DNA of 41,963 nt from Nitrospira sp. (lineage in GTDB: Bacteria > Nitrospirota > Nitrospiria > Nitrospirales > Nitrospiraceae), in contig JALHMZ010000023.1 in the NCBI GenBank assembly GCA_022843785.1, forward strand, positions 1 to 41,963, written 5' to 3'. The position numbers were made by a program, and so were the translations under genes. How positions within the stretch are numbered: the first letter of the stretch is position 1; each line of letters opens with the position of its first letter. Positions 26,462 through 33,056 of this stretch are shown in pieces. A model generated the notes under the pieces. The model searched no databases, was not told the DNA's origin, and was given only the letters and a program-made list of their open reading frames with translations.

Positions 26462-27023
26462 GGAGCTGTTCCTCTACCAATTCACACAGGATGTGGCCCA
26501 GCGTGATGTGGCTTTCTTGAATCCGGGAAGTCACGGTGGAGGGCACGACGAAGGGATAATCGACAAGCCCGGCCAGTTTGCCGCCGTTCGCGCCGGTCCA
26601 TGCGACCGTCGTCAACCCGCATTCGCGGGCCGCCGCGGCCCCTTTCAGGACATTGGGTGAATTACCGCTGGTGCTGATGGCGACGGCGATATCGCCTTTC
26701 CGTCCGTGCGCCCGTACTTGACGCGCGAACAGCTCGTCGTAGCCGTAGTCGTTGGCGATGCAGGTGATGGCGGCGATGTCCGTCGCTAGGGCGATGGCGG
26801 GCAAGGGCATGCGGTCACGGTGATACCGTCCGACGAATTCCGCCGCGATATGGGCCGCGTCGGTGGCGCTGCCGCCGTTCCCGAACAATAAGACTTTGTA
26901 CCCGTCGCGAAATGCCGCCGCCATCAGTCTCGCCACCTGGGCGATCCGGTCGGCGTGCTCGTTGGCGAACTGTTGTTTGACGCGGGCGCTGTCGGCAAAC
27001 GCTGCGAGGATTGATTCTTTCAT
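26445..27023 (-). CDS. gmhA: Phosphoheptose (sedoheptulose-7-phosphate) isomerase
   Basis: This 192-residue SIS-domain enzyme catalyses the first step of ADP-heptose synthesis for LPS. KVLLFGNGGSATDAAHIAAEFVGRY is the signature. ITCIANDYGYDELFARQV and ISTSGNSPNVL complete the active site. ESHITLGHILCELVE carries the Glu/His of the C-terminal helix. The frame is open 12 codons upstream, but the ATG at 27023 agrees with the family and with a strong promoter immediately before it. The rfaE2 gene of the same pathway is about 3 kb downstream. Confidence 0.94.
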   Translation of the reverse strand: MKESILAAFADSARVKQQFANEHADRIAQVARLMAAAFRDGYKVLLFGNGGSATDAAHIAAEFVGRYHRDRMPLPAIALATDIAAITCIANDYGYDELFARQVRAHGRKGDIAVAISTSGNSPNVLKGAAAARECGLTTVAWTGANGGKLAGLVDYPFVVPSTVTSRIQESHITLGHILCELVEEQLLGQTS

Positions 27024-27030
27024 GGCCGCG

Positions 27031-27059
27031 ATTTTAGGCGAGGCGGCGGGACCTGTCAA
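27031..27059 (-). promoter_or_regulatory. gmhA: Strong, apparently leaderless promoter of gmhA
   Basis: On the minus strand TTGACA (27054-27059, perfect) is followed after exactly 17 bp by TAAAAT (27031-27036). Then 7 nt lead to the ATG. A start site at the usual distance falls on or beside the A of the ATG. No Shine-Dalgarno is present. Confidence 0.75.
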
Positions 27060-27077
27060 ACGCCGTCGCTTCGCTGG

Positions 27078-28016
27078 CTATGGTTTCGCCGGAGTGGACA
27101 TTCCGGTCTGCTTCACGGCGTTCATCGCCAAGGCGATCATCGAGCCGACATCGGATACGCTCGCCGGGAGGATGAGGGTATTGGTCGTTTTCGCCAGCTC
27201 TCCAAACTTCGTGATGTATTGTTCCGCAACGCGGAGCTGCACGGCCTCCTGCCCCCCGGGAATTCGAATGGTCTCAGCGACTCTGCGGAGCCCCTCGGCG
27301 GTGGCCTGTGCGATGGCGAGGATGGCGGAGGCCGCGCCTTCCGCTTCGTTGATCTGTTGTTGTTTTTTGGCTTCCGACGCCTTGATCACTTGCTGTTTTT
27401 CACCCTCGGCCTGATTGATCGCGGCGTCGCGCTCGCCTTCCGAGGCCAAGATCACCGCACGCTTCTCTCGTTCCGCGCGCATCTGCTTTTCCATCGCGTT
27501 CAACACGTCCTTGGGCGGAGTGATGTTCTTGATCTCGTATCGCAACACCTTCACGCCCCAGGGTTCCGAGGCTTTGTCCAACTCGTTGACCACTTGGATG
27601 TTGATATTGGTCCGTTCCTCGAACGTTCGGTCGAGCTCGATTTTGCCGATCTCGCTTCGTAGCGCCGTCTGGGCCAGTTGACTGAGCCCAAACTGGTAGT
27701 CGTTGATGCCGTACGAGGCCCGTTCCGGATTCAGCACCCGCATATACAGGATTCCATCGACATGTACCTGTACGTTGTCACGGGTAATGCACACTTGTTC
27801 AGGAATATCGACGGCGCTTTCTTTCAGGATGTGCTTGTAGCGGATCACATCGACGAACGGCACCAGGATGTGGAATCCGGCGTTGAGCGTGGAGCTGTAT
27901 TTCCCCAAGCGCTCCACGACGTAGGCGCTTTGCTGAGGGACGACCACTGCGGTTTTCGCGATCACGAATAAGACAAGCACTGCCAGGATGATGACAACGA
28001 ACGTTCCGCCTTCCAT
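27078..28016 (-). CDS. qmcA: SPFH/stomatin-like membrane protein (paraslipin)
   Basis: This 312-residue protein has one N-terminal transmembrane helix (VVIILAVLVLFVIAKTAVVV), then a band-7/SPFH domain (VVPQQSAYVVERLGKY...ALRSEIGKIELDRTFEERTNIN...WGVKVLRYEIKNI). A long Glu/Ala/Lys coiled coil (AEGEKQQVIKASEAKKQQQ) follows. Such proteins form large membrane rings and pair with NfeD proteins. The frame continues upstream through nfeD in another frame and is spurious there. GAGGT lies six bases before the ATG at 28016, which makes this the best start (ATG 28022 would be too close). Confidence 0.92.
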   Translation of the reverse strand: MEGGTFVVIILAVLVLFVIAKTAVVVPQQSAYVVERLGKYSSTLNAGFHILVPFVDVIRYKHILKESAVDIPEQVCITRDNVQVHVDGILYMRVLNPERASYGINDYQFGLSQLAQTALRSEIGKIELDRTFEERTNINIQVVNELDKASEPWGVKVLRYEIKNITPPKDVLNAMEKQMRAEREKRAVILASEGERDAAINQAEGEKQQVIKASEAKKQQQINEAEGAASAILAIAQATAEGLRRVAETIRIPGGQEAVQLRVAEQYITKFGELAKTTNTLILPASVSDVGSMIALAMNAVKQTGMSTPAKP

Positions 28017-28042
28017 GTCCATACCTCGTTCGACAGTGATGG

Positions 28043-28471
28043 TTATTCCGGTGTGACGAAAATCGTCAGGCCTTCCACTTTGGCCACCGTGGCGCGCTGG
28101 CCGGATGACAGGGGGACGGTTCCGATATTTCGCGCGCTCCACGTCGAGCCGCGCAATTCTGCTTTGCCGACATGACCAGGCTGAAGGTCTTCCATGAGGA
28201 CGGCGGTTTCTCCGGCCATGGAGTCCATCTCCTGCGCCGGTTGGCTCTGTGCCATTCGGAGCAATGGCCCGCGCAACAGCAGCAGCGAAAGGACGGCCAG
28301 GCCGGAAAATAGCAGCCACTGAAGCCACGCGGCCGTGACCACTTCCAGCCCACCCAACGCGCCGACGATGATCGACGCAATGCCGAAAAACAGCAGATAA
28401 AACCCGCCGGGAGAGAGCAGCTCTGCGCCGGCTAGCGCCAAGCCCAGAAATATCCAATACCACCAGATCAT
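28043..28471 (-). CDS. NfeD-like membrane protein
   Basis: This 142-residue protein has three to four hydrophobic helices (WYWIFLGLALAGAELLSPGGFYLLFFGIASIIVGALGGL and WLQWLLFSGLAVLSLLLLRG). A C-terminal OB-fold domain (GKAELRGSTWSARNIG...GQRATVAKVEGLTIFVTP) follows. It is the short NfeD form without a protease domain. It lies directly upstream of qmcA; the NfeD-stomatin pair is widely conserved and is thought to shape membrane microdomains. GAGG precedes the ATG. Confidence 0.92.
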   Translation of the reverse strand: MIWWYWIFLGLALAGAELLSPGGFYLLFFGIASIIVGALGGLEVVTAAWLQWLLFSGLAVLSLLLLRGPLLRMAQSQPAQEMDSMAGETAVLMEDLQPGHVGKAELRGSTWSARNIGTVPLSSGQRATVAKVEGLTIFVTPE

Positions 28472-28652
28472 TGAAGAGCCTCGCCCTGTGCGGTGAGTCG
28501 ATGCGTGAATCGGGCTATGCTGTTGAGAGTCTAGGCTGGATCAACCAGCGGGTCAAGGAGAACGCTTCTTTAGCAAGTTGCCGAAGAACTCATGCTGACT
28601 CCTTAAGCTATCGCAGGTCTCGATGGGTGGCGCAGTATCAAGTAGTTATGCA

Positions 28653-28881
28653 GGATGCTCAAAATGGCCTCCGTTCTCACCCGCCCACCCCGGTGCGCCG
28701 AGACGCCCCTTTCCACGGGTAAGGCCGCAGCGAGCGAAGAGGCGAGGAGGTACATACCAAGCTTCGCTTGAACCGCTCGCTTCGATCGCATGCGAGCGGA
28801 TAGGTTCCTTGCCTCCGCTGATTCCGTACGGTGAGCCTCGGAGCGATGCGAGAACACCGCTGGCGGACTTTTTCAGCATCC
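28653..28881. mobile_element. MITE/REP-like palindromic intergenic element
   Basis: The ends are imperfect inverted repeats. The left end reads GGATGCTCAAAA and the reverse complement of the right end reads GGATGCTGAAAA. Inside are hairpins: CAAGC-TTC-GCTTG (28758-28770), and CCGCTCGC (28773-28780) with GCGAGCGG (28792-28799). All reading frames through it lack coding character. It looks like a non-autonomous mobile or REP-type element. It ends 53 bp before the CARF gene. Confidence 0.6.
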
Positions 28882-28896
28882 GTTAGAGTCAGCGAA

Positions 28897-28925
28897 TTGA
28901 ACAGCCGTAAGGTCGATGCTATAGT
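28897..28925 (+). promoter_or_regulatory. Strong, apparently leaderless promoter of the CARF-HEPN gene
   Basis: TTGAAC (28897-28902), 17 bp, then TATAGT (28920-28925): both boxes are one base from consensus. The ATG at 28935 is only 9 nt after the -10, and the intervening bases hold no Shine-Dalgarno, so the mRNA is probably leaderless or nearly so. Confidence 0.7.
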
Positions 28926-28934
28926 CCGCGCGCA

Positions 28935-30191
28935 ATGGCACAAGATCAATCGATCAAAGCGCTGGTGATTGCATTGACGGACGATGCAGCGGCGGCAGTC
29001 TATTCGATCAATCGGCTCAAACCTGATGCGCTCTGTTTTGTACTGCCGGAAGCGGGTAAAGCGACTGTGGAGTCGGCCGTGCAGCCTAAGATCGAACGGA
29101 TGCCGCGGCGATGGGACTGGATCGTGGTCTCGGAAACCGGGGAATTTTCCGGCTGCTATCAGACGCTTGCCCGGTCGCTCCCCGATCTGTTGCGGACCTG
29201 GGAGGTGCAACCGGGCGAACTGGTCGTCGATCTCACCGGCGCGACACCGGCTATGGCGGGCGCCTTGACCATCGCGGCGCTGCCCTGGAGTTCGCGCATC
29301 GTGTCGCTCGTTCCGGCTCGTGAAGGCCAGGACAGCGAGCCTCTCGATCTGGATGGAAAGCCGGTGGTATGGGAACAGATCAATCCATGGGACGAGGCGG
29401 CATCGGTGTCACGCCGCGAGGGGAGCGAAGCGTTCAACCGGGGCCACTTTTCCGCCGCCGCACGATTATTTCGTGAGGTTGAGCTGCGGGTCAGCGGTGG
29501 GCAGAAACCACTCTATCGGGCGTTTGCCGATTTGGCCGAGGGGTATGATTTCTGGGAACGGTTTCACCATCGCCAGTCGTGGGACAAATTGAAGACGGCG
29601 GTCAAGGCGCTTGAAATGGCCTCGCTCTGGGGCGGGCCGCCTGGGTTGAAAGCCGTGCTGCCGGCCATCAAGGCCAATATGGGCTTCCTGGAAAAGCTGG
29701 TGCTCGATCCGGCGGAGGTGAAGGAATTTGTGGTGCTGGATCTGTTGGCCCACGCGGGGCGGCGGTTGCATGGGGCCCACGATCCGGAGGCGGCGATGAT
29801 AGCGCTCGTCCGTGCTCTTGAAGCCTGTGCACAACGGCAGCTCTTCAAACAGCACAAAATCAAGAGTTGGGACGTGCAGCCGGAGCAACTCCCGCAGACC
29901 CTCCAGGAAACCTGTCGGACCTGTTACCTCGAAGACATCGACGGCAAGTACAAGTTGCCCGTACAGGCACAGTTTCGCGTACTGGCCGGGTTGGGCGACC
30001 AGTTGGGCCAAACCTTCCTCCGCGAGTGGCCCACGATGAAGCCGCTGCTCGACGCCGCCAACCATGCGGTGCTCGGCCATGGCTTCGAGCCGATCAAGTC
30101 TGAGCGTGTGCAGCAACTGTACGAGGTGGTCGTTAAGCTCACGGGCGTCAACGAGACATCGTTGCCGAGATTTCCGGTCCTCGCGCTATAA
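28935..30191 (+). CDS. Solitary CARF-HEPN protein, TIGR02710-type, with altered ligand and nuclease motifs
   Basis: This 418-residue protein resembles the TIGR02710 group of CRISPR-associated Csm6-like proteins. The N-terminal CARF domain (about 8-130) contains VVDLTGATPAMAGALTIAAL. The linker INPWDEAASVSRREGSEAFNRGHFSAAARLF and a helical region (190-310) lead to a C-terminal HEPN-like segment ending NHAVLGHGFEPI. As I recall the family pattern, the CARF loop reads about DxTGGTKxM and the HEPN motif about RNxSILAHGF. Here these are TGATPAM (101-107) and ANHAVLGH (375-382). The loop Gly/Lys and the catalytic Arg are therefore changed, while His382 is kept. No CRISPR array or cas gene is in the window. 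Likely role: a repurposed cyclic-nucleotide-linked sensor, or a nuclease-dead relic (inference). Confidence 0.75.
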   Translation: MAQDQSIKALVIALTDDAAAAVYSINRLKPDALCFVLPEAGKATVESAVQPKIERMPRRWDWIVVSETGEFSGCYQTLARSLPDLLRTWEVQPGELVVDLTGATPAMAGALTIAALPWSSRIVSLVPAREGQDSEPLDLDGKPVVWEQINPWDEAASVSRREGSEAFNRGHFSAAARLFREVELRVSGGQKPLYRAFADLAEGYDFWERFHHRQSWDKLKTAVKALEMASLWGGPPGLKAVLPAIKANMGFLEKLVLDPAEVKEFVVLDLLAHAGRRLHGAHDPEAAMIALVRALEACAQRQLFKQHKIKSWDVQPEQLPQTLQETCRTCYLEDIDGKYKLPVQAQFRVLAGLGDQLGQTFLREWPTMKPLLDAANHAVLGHGFEPIKSERVQQLYEVVVKLTGVNETSLPRFPVLAL

Positions 30192-30217
30192 GAGCATATA
30201 GCGTATGGCGTATAGCA
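30191..30217. repeat. Word-like repeat upstream of the four-helix-bundle gene
   Basis: AGCATATAGCGTATGGCG followed by TATAGC consists of overlapping variants of GCGTATGGC/GCGTATAGC. Words of the same kind appear in inverted orientation at 30636-30665, downstream of the gene, so the small gene sits between inverted tracts. Confidence 0.55.
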
Positions 30218-30238
30218 CGGGCAGAGAACAGGCGAAGA

Positions 30239-30598
30239 ATGGCCTTTCGGTTCGAGACGCTAGAAATTTGGCAGATGGCTAAGGGTTACGCGACCAAGGT
30301 GTATGCCGTTACCGCGAAGTTCCCCAGGCATGAGGACTACGGATTGAAATCCCAGTTGAATCGAGCGGTCAACTCAATTGCGCTCAATATTGCAGAGGGT
30401 ACAGCGAAAAACAGCAACAAGGCATTCGACTATCACCTGGAGATTGCGCTGGGGTCGACCTTTGAGGTTGTAGCAGGGGCGTTATTGGCCAAAGATAGAC
30501 AATACATTTCAGAGCTTGAGTGCAACGACTTGTATGAAAACGGTCAGCGCCTCGCAAAAAGTATCAATGCCTTCAGGAGTACGTTGCTACTGTCCTGA
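30239..30598 (+). CDS. Four-helix-bundle protein (23S rRNA IVP-like family)
   Basis: This 119-residue protein is of the TIGR02436 type. The start FRFETLEIWQMAKGYATKVYAVTAKFPRHEDYGLKSQLNRAVNSIALNIAEG is the diagnostic pattern: EIW..A, FP..E.YGL..Q..RA..SI..NIAEG. The family forms pentamers of four-helix bundles. Some members are encoded in 23S rRNA intervening sequences; the function is unknown. It is a free-standing gene here, bounded by inverted word repeats, which suggests acquisition as a small cassette (inference). Confidence 0.92.
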   Translation: MAFRFETLEIWQMAKGYATKVYAVTAKFPRHEDYGLKSQLNRAVNSIALNIAEGTAKNSNKAFDYHLEIALGSTFEVVAGALLAKDRQYISELECNDLYENGQRLAKSINAFRSTLLLS

Positions 30599-30635
30599 GA
30601 TGTGGGTTGAGATATCCGACCGTATTCTTGTCTGT

Positions 30636-30665
30636 GCCATAAGCTATAAGCCATACGCCATTAGC
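30636..30665. repeat. Inverted word-like repeat downstream of the four-helix-bundle gene
   Basis: GCCATAAGCTATAAGCC followed by ATACGCCATTAGC. Its reverse complement contains GGCGTATGGC, matching the tract at 30191-30217. It ends just before the ybgC start. Confidence 0.55.
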
Positions 30666-30669
30666 TCCC

Positions 30670-31068
30670 ATGGAAATCAGAATTTACTATGAAGACACCG
30701 ACTGTGGCGGAGTCGTCTATTACGCCAATTACTTGAAATACTTTGAGCGGGCGCGAACGCAGTATTTGGAAGAGCGGGGCCTGTCCGTGGCCGGGCTTAT
30801 AAGTGAGGGAACGGTGTTCGTCGTCGTGCATGCGGAAGCGGATTATCGGTCGCCTGCCCGCTATGGCGAGACGCTGGTCGTCGAGACAGTGGTCTCCGAT
30901 CTGACGGCCGCCTCAGTGATCTTTGCGCATGTCGTCAGGGAGAAGATCAGCAGGCGTGTGGTGGTGGAAGGATCGGCCCGACTCGCAGTGACGGACGGGA
31001 ACGGCAAGGTGAAGCGCCTGGACAAAACGATTGTGGCCGCGCTTCAATCTCCTCCACGGCCTTCTTGA
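30670..31068 (+). CDS. ybgC: Acyl-CoA thioesterase of the YbgC/4HBT family
   Basis: This 132-residue hotdog-fold thioesterase has the YbgC signature YYEDTDCGGVVYYANYLKYFERARTQYLEERG near the N-terminus, which includes the catalytic Asp and the Tyr/Asn/His-type loop. YbgC enzymes hydrolyse acyl-CoA or acyl-ACP and are often linked with the Tol-Pal system. No tol gene is adjacent here. The upstream repeat leaves little room for a ribosome-binding site, so initiation may be weak. Confidence 0.92.
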   Translation: MEIRIYYEDTDCGGVVYYANYLKYFERARTQYLEERGLSVAGLISEGTVFVVVHAEADYRSPARYGETLVVETVVSDLTAASVIFAHVVREKISRRVVVEGSARLAVTDGNGKVKRLDKTIVAALQSPPRPS

Positions 31069-31163
31069 CAGTCGCTGCGTGCGTTCCATAACATCTGTGC
31101 GTGAGAGTCAGCACACCGCGATGCAGCGGTGCGGTTCAACAATACGTGGAAAGGAATCAGCTT

Positions 31164-31763
31164 ATGAGTGGAAGTGCAAACATCCCCGGATATACGGCAG
31201 GGACTCCTGCCGTGGCGAAGTCTCCAGTGACGCTTGCCGAATTTGAGTTGATGAAGAACAGCGCCTTGTTCGGTGACGAGGACATCAAGGCCCTGCGTCA
31301 GTCGCACGACGTGGTGAAGGATCAGGTCGAAGCGATCCTCGACGTCTGGTACGGATTTGTCGGCTCTCAGCCGCAGCTGCTCGCGTCATTCCTCGGCAAG
31401 AGCGACGGCAAGCCGTTGGGTGATTATCTGGGCGGCGTGCGCAAGCGCTTCGGCCAGTGGATTCTCGACACGGCCAAGGCCGAGTACGATCAGAAGTGGC
31501 TCGACTATCAGCATGAGATCGGCCTCCGCCACCATCGGACCAAGAAGAATCAGACCGACGGCGCTGCCGCCGCGGCGGCCATCGTGCCGTTTCGTGATTT
31601 GTTCGCGCTCATTTTCCCGGTGACGTTCACCTTGAAGCCGTTCCTTGCCAAGAAAGGGCATAAGGCCGAGGATGTCGACAAGATGTACAATGCCTGGGTG
31701 AAGTCCTGTCTCCTCCAGCTGACGCTGTGGAGCCATCCGTACGTGAAAACCGGCGACTTCTAG
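31164..31763 (+). CDS. Protoglobin-domain heme protein
   Basis: This 199-residue protein has a single-domain protoglobin fold. DYQHEIGLRHHRTKKN contains the proximal heme histidine region that is diagnostic of the family. Upstream helices (DIKALRQSHDVVKDQVEAILDVWYGFVGSQPQLLASF) and downstream helices (FRDLFALIFPVTFTLKPFLAKKG...SHPYVKTGDF) complete the globin. There is no transducer or GGDEF domain, so it is a stand-alone globin that binds O2, NO or CO. NO detoxification or sensing would suit a nitrite-oxidising lifestyle (inference). The ATG at 31164 has AAGGA at good spacing; the frame is open further upstream. Confidence 0.9.
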   Translation: MSGSANIPGYTAGTPAVAKSPVTLAEFELMKNSALFGDEDIKALRQSHDVVKDQVEAILDVWYGFVGSQPQLLASFLGKSDGKPLGDYLGGVRKRFGQWILDTAKAEYDQKWLDYQHEIGLRHHRTKKNQTDGAAAAAAIVPFRDLFALIFPVTFTLKPFLAKKGHKAEDVDKMYNAWVKSCLLQLTLWSHPYVKTGDF

Positions 31764-31783
31764 CCGCGCGTGCCACGATTCAC

Positions 31784-31842
31784 GGGGACATTCTGAAAAG
31801 TACCTGCTTCCTGCGGAGAAATTCAGAATGTCCCTGTTTTCT
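31784..31842. terminator. Long hairpin downstream of the protoglobin gene
   Basis: GGGACATTCTGAA (31785-31797) and TTCAGAATGTCCC (31822-31834) pair perfectly over 13 bp around a 24-nt loop, followed by TGTTTTCT. It could terminate the protoglobin transcript. The long stem and loop also resemble a REP-type repeat rather than a dedicated terminator. Confidence 0.55.
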
Positions 31843-31886
31843 ATTGATGCCGAGTATGAAACCTCGAGGTATCCATCGTTTCACGG

Positions 31887-31892
31887 TATAGT
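31887..31892 (+). promoter_or_regulatory. Possible leaderless promoter of the NhaR-like gene
   Basis: TATAGT (31887-31892) ends 8 nt before the ATG at 31901. No clear -35 is visible, and there is no Shine-Dalgarno between the -10 and the ATG. Confidence 0.4.
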
Positions 31893-31900
31893 GCCGCTCC

Positions 31901-32800
31901 ATGGAATGGCTCAATTACCATCATCTACTCTATTTCTGGTCCGTCGCGAAGCACGGGACCGTTGCTAAAGCTTGCGCAGAACTTCGCTTGGCCCAACCGA
32001 CAATCAGTAAACAGATAGGGCTTCTAGAGGACACACTGGGCGAAAAATTGTTCGTGCGGACCGGTCGGCACCTCGTGCTGACAGAAATGGGCCGCATCGT
32101 CTTCAAACACGCCGAGGATATCTTCTCAATAGGACAAGACTTGCTGAATACGGTCAAGGGACGGGCAAGTAGCAGCCAGTCTCGCCTGAACATAGGTGTC
32201 GTTGACGTGGTGCCCAAGCTGCTGGCCACCCGTCTATTGGACTCTGCTATTCGGCAGTCCCCCGGCATACGCTTGATTTGCTGGGAGGATAAGTTGGACC
32301 AGCTGTTGGCCGACCTGGCGATTCATGGACTGGATTTAGTCATCGCTGATACGCCGGCGCCACCGTCGATCAAGGTGCAAGCGTATAGCCATCTTCTGGG
32401 TGAGTCGGGGATCACGTTCTTCGCAAAATCGAAGTTGGCCGTACAGTACCGTCGCAATTTTCCTCAATCCTTGAATGGTGCGCTGATCTTGTTGCCCACT
32501 TCCAATACGGTCCTTCGCAGGTTGCTGGATGACTGGATGGTAGGCCAGGAACTGGTCCCAACCGTCGTCGGAGAATTCGAAGATAGCGCCACCTTAAAAG
32601 CCTTCGGACAAGCAGGACATGGGTTGTTTCCTGGACCGACGGCCTTGGAAAAAGAGATTTGTCGGCAATATCAAGTGCAGGTGGTACGCCGAGTTGATTC
32701 TGTCAGGCAGAGGTTCTATGCGATTACCGTCGAGCGCCGCCTGAAACACCCGACCGTGGTGGCTCTCCTCAACGCAGCTCGTCGAGAAGTCCTCAGTTAG
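31901..32800 (+). CDS. NhaR-like LysR family transcriptional regulator
   Basis: This 299-residue regulator has an N-terminal winged helix-turn-helix (LNYHHLLYFWSVAKHGTVAKACAELRLAQPTISKQIGLLEDTLGEKLFVRTGRHLVLTEMG) and a LysR substrate domain. The LNYHHLLYFW start and the SATLKAFGQAGHGLFPGPTALEKEI segment are typical of NhaR, which responds to sodium and pH in enterics. No Na+/H+ antiporter gene is adjacent, so the target here is open. A cytochrome c remnant follows. Confidence 0.88.
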   Translation: MEWLNYHHLLYFWSVAKHGTVAKACAELRLAQPTISKQIGLLEDTLGEKLFVRTGRHLVLTEMGRIVFKHAEDIFSIGQDLLNTVKGRASSSQSRLNIGVVDVVPKLLATRLLDSAIRQSPGIRLICWEDKLDQLLADLAIHGLDLVIADTPAPPSIKVQAYSHLLGESGITFFAKSKLAVQYRRNFPQSLNGALILLPTSNTVLRRLLDDWMVGQELVPTVVGEFEDSATLKAFGQAGHGLFPGPTALEKEICRQYQVQVVRRVDSVRQRFYAITVERRLKHPTVVALLNAARREVLS

Positions 32801-32836
32801 GCGAATACCGCAATCTCCAGAAGTGTCATTTCCTCT

Positions 32837-32935
32837 TCAACGTGCGAACGTATCCAACGCGTTCTTGGACTGTTCCTCAGAAAGTCGCCACTTCCACGAC
32901 GGCGGCGTCGTATCTGCCAACCCGCGTGAATCGCC
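32837..32935 (-). pseudogene. Remnant of a small cytochrome c gene (C-terminal end)
   Basis: The minus-strand frame between stops encodes 32 residues containing PSWKWRLSE, then EQSKNALDTFAR and a stop. This matches the C-terminus of the intact cytochrome c at 39815 (MPSWKWRLSEQQAKDVLAYVRLLRK). The heme-binding CxxCH part is missing, and a stop (32936-32938) interrupts the frame upstream. It is therefore a decayed paralog fragment. DNA similarity to 39826-39900 is also visible. The rest of 32801-33056 shows no gene. Confidence 0.7.
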
Positions 32936-33056
32936 CTACGCGAACGACACCGAGCTACTGCTGAGTCGTAGGGGACGTTGAGCCGTCAACCTCTGCATTG
33001 ACGATTCCTCCTCTTCATCCGACGCCCGTGGCGCCTTCGAATGATGTTCGGACAGC

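Larger units (their letters stand above)
28472..28934. other. Intergenic region holding a palindromic repeat element and the CARF promoter
   Basis: This 463-bp gap between divergent genes holds no convincing coding sequence. Its right half is the 229-bp repeat element described separately, and the last 40 bp contain the promoter of the CARF-HEPN gene. In 28472-28652 I see nothing recognisable. Confidence 0.6.

Noticed and set aside
28017..28463. Upstream extension of the qmcA frame through the nfeD gene
   Set aside because: The extra 149 residues are Arg/Pro-rich and overlap the clear NfeD protein in another frame; the SPFH protein has a proper ribosome-binding site and start at 28016.
28677..29210. 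177-codon minus-strand frame across the repeat element and the CARF gene start
   Set aside because: It reads through the palindromic element and antisense to the CARF domain; no coding features.
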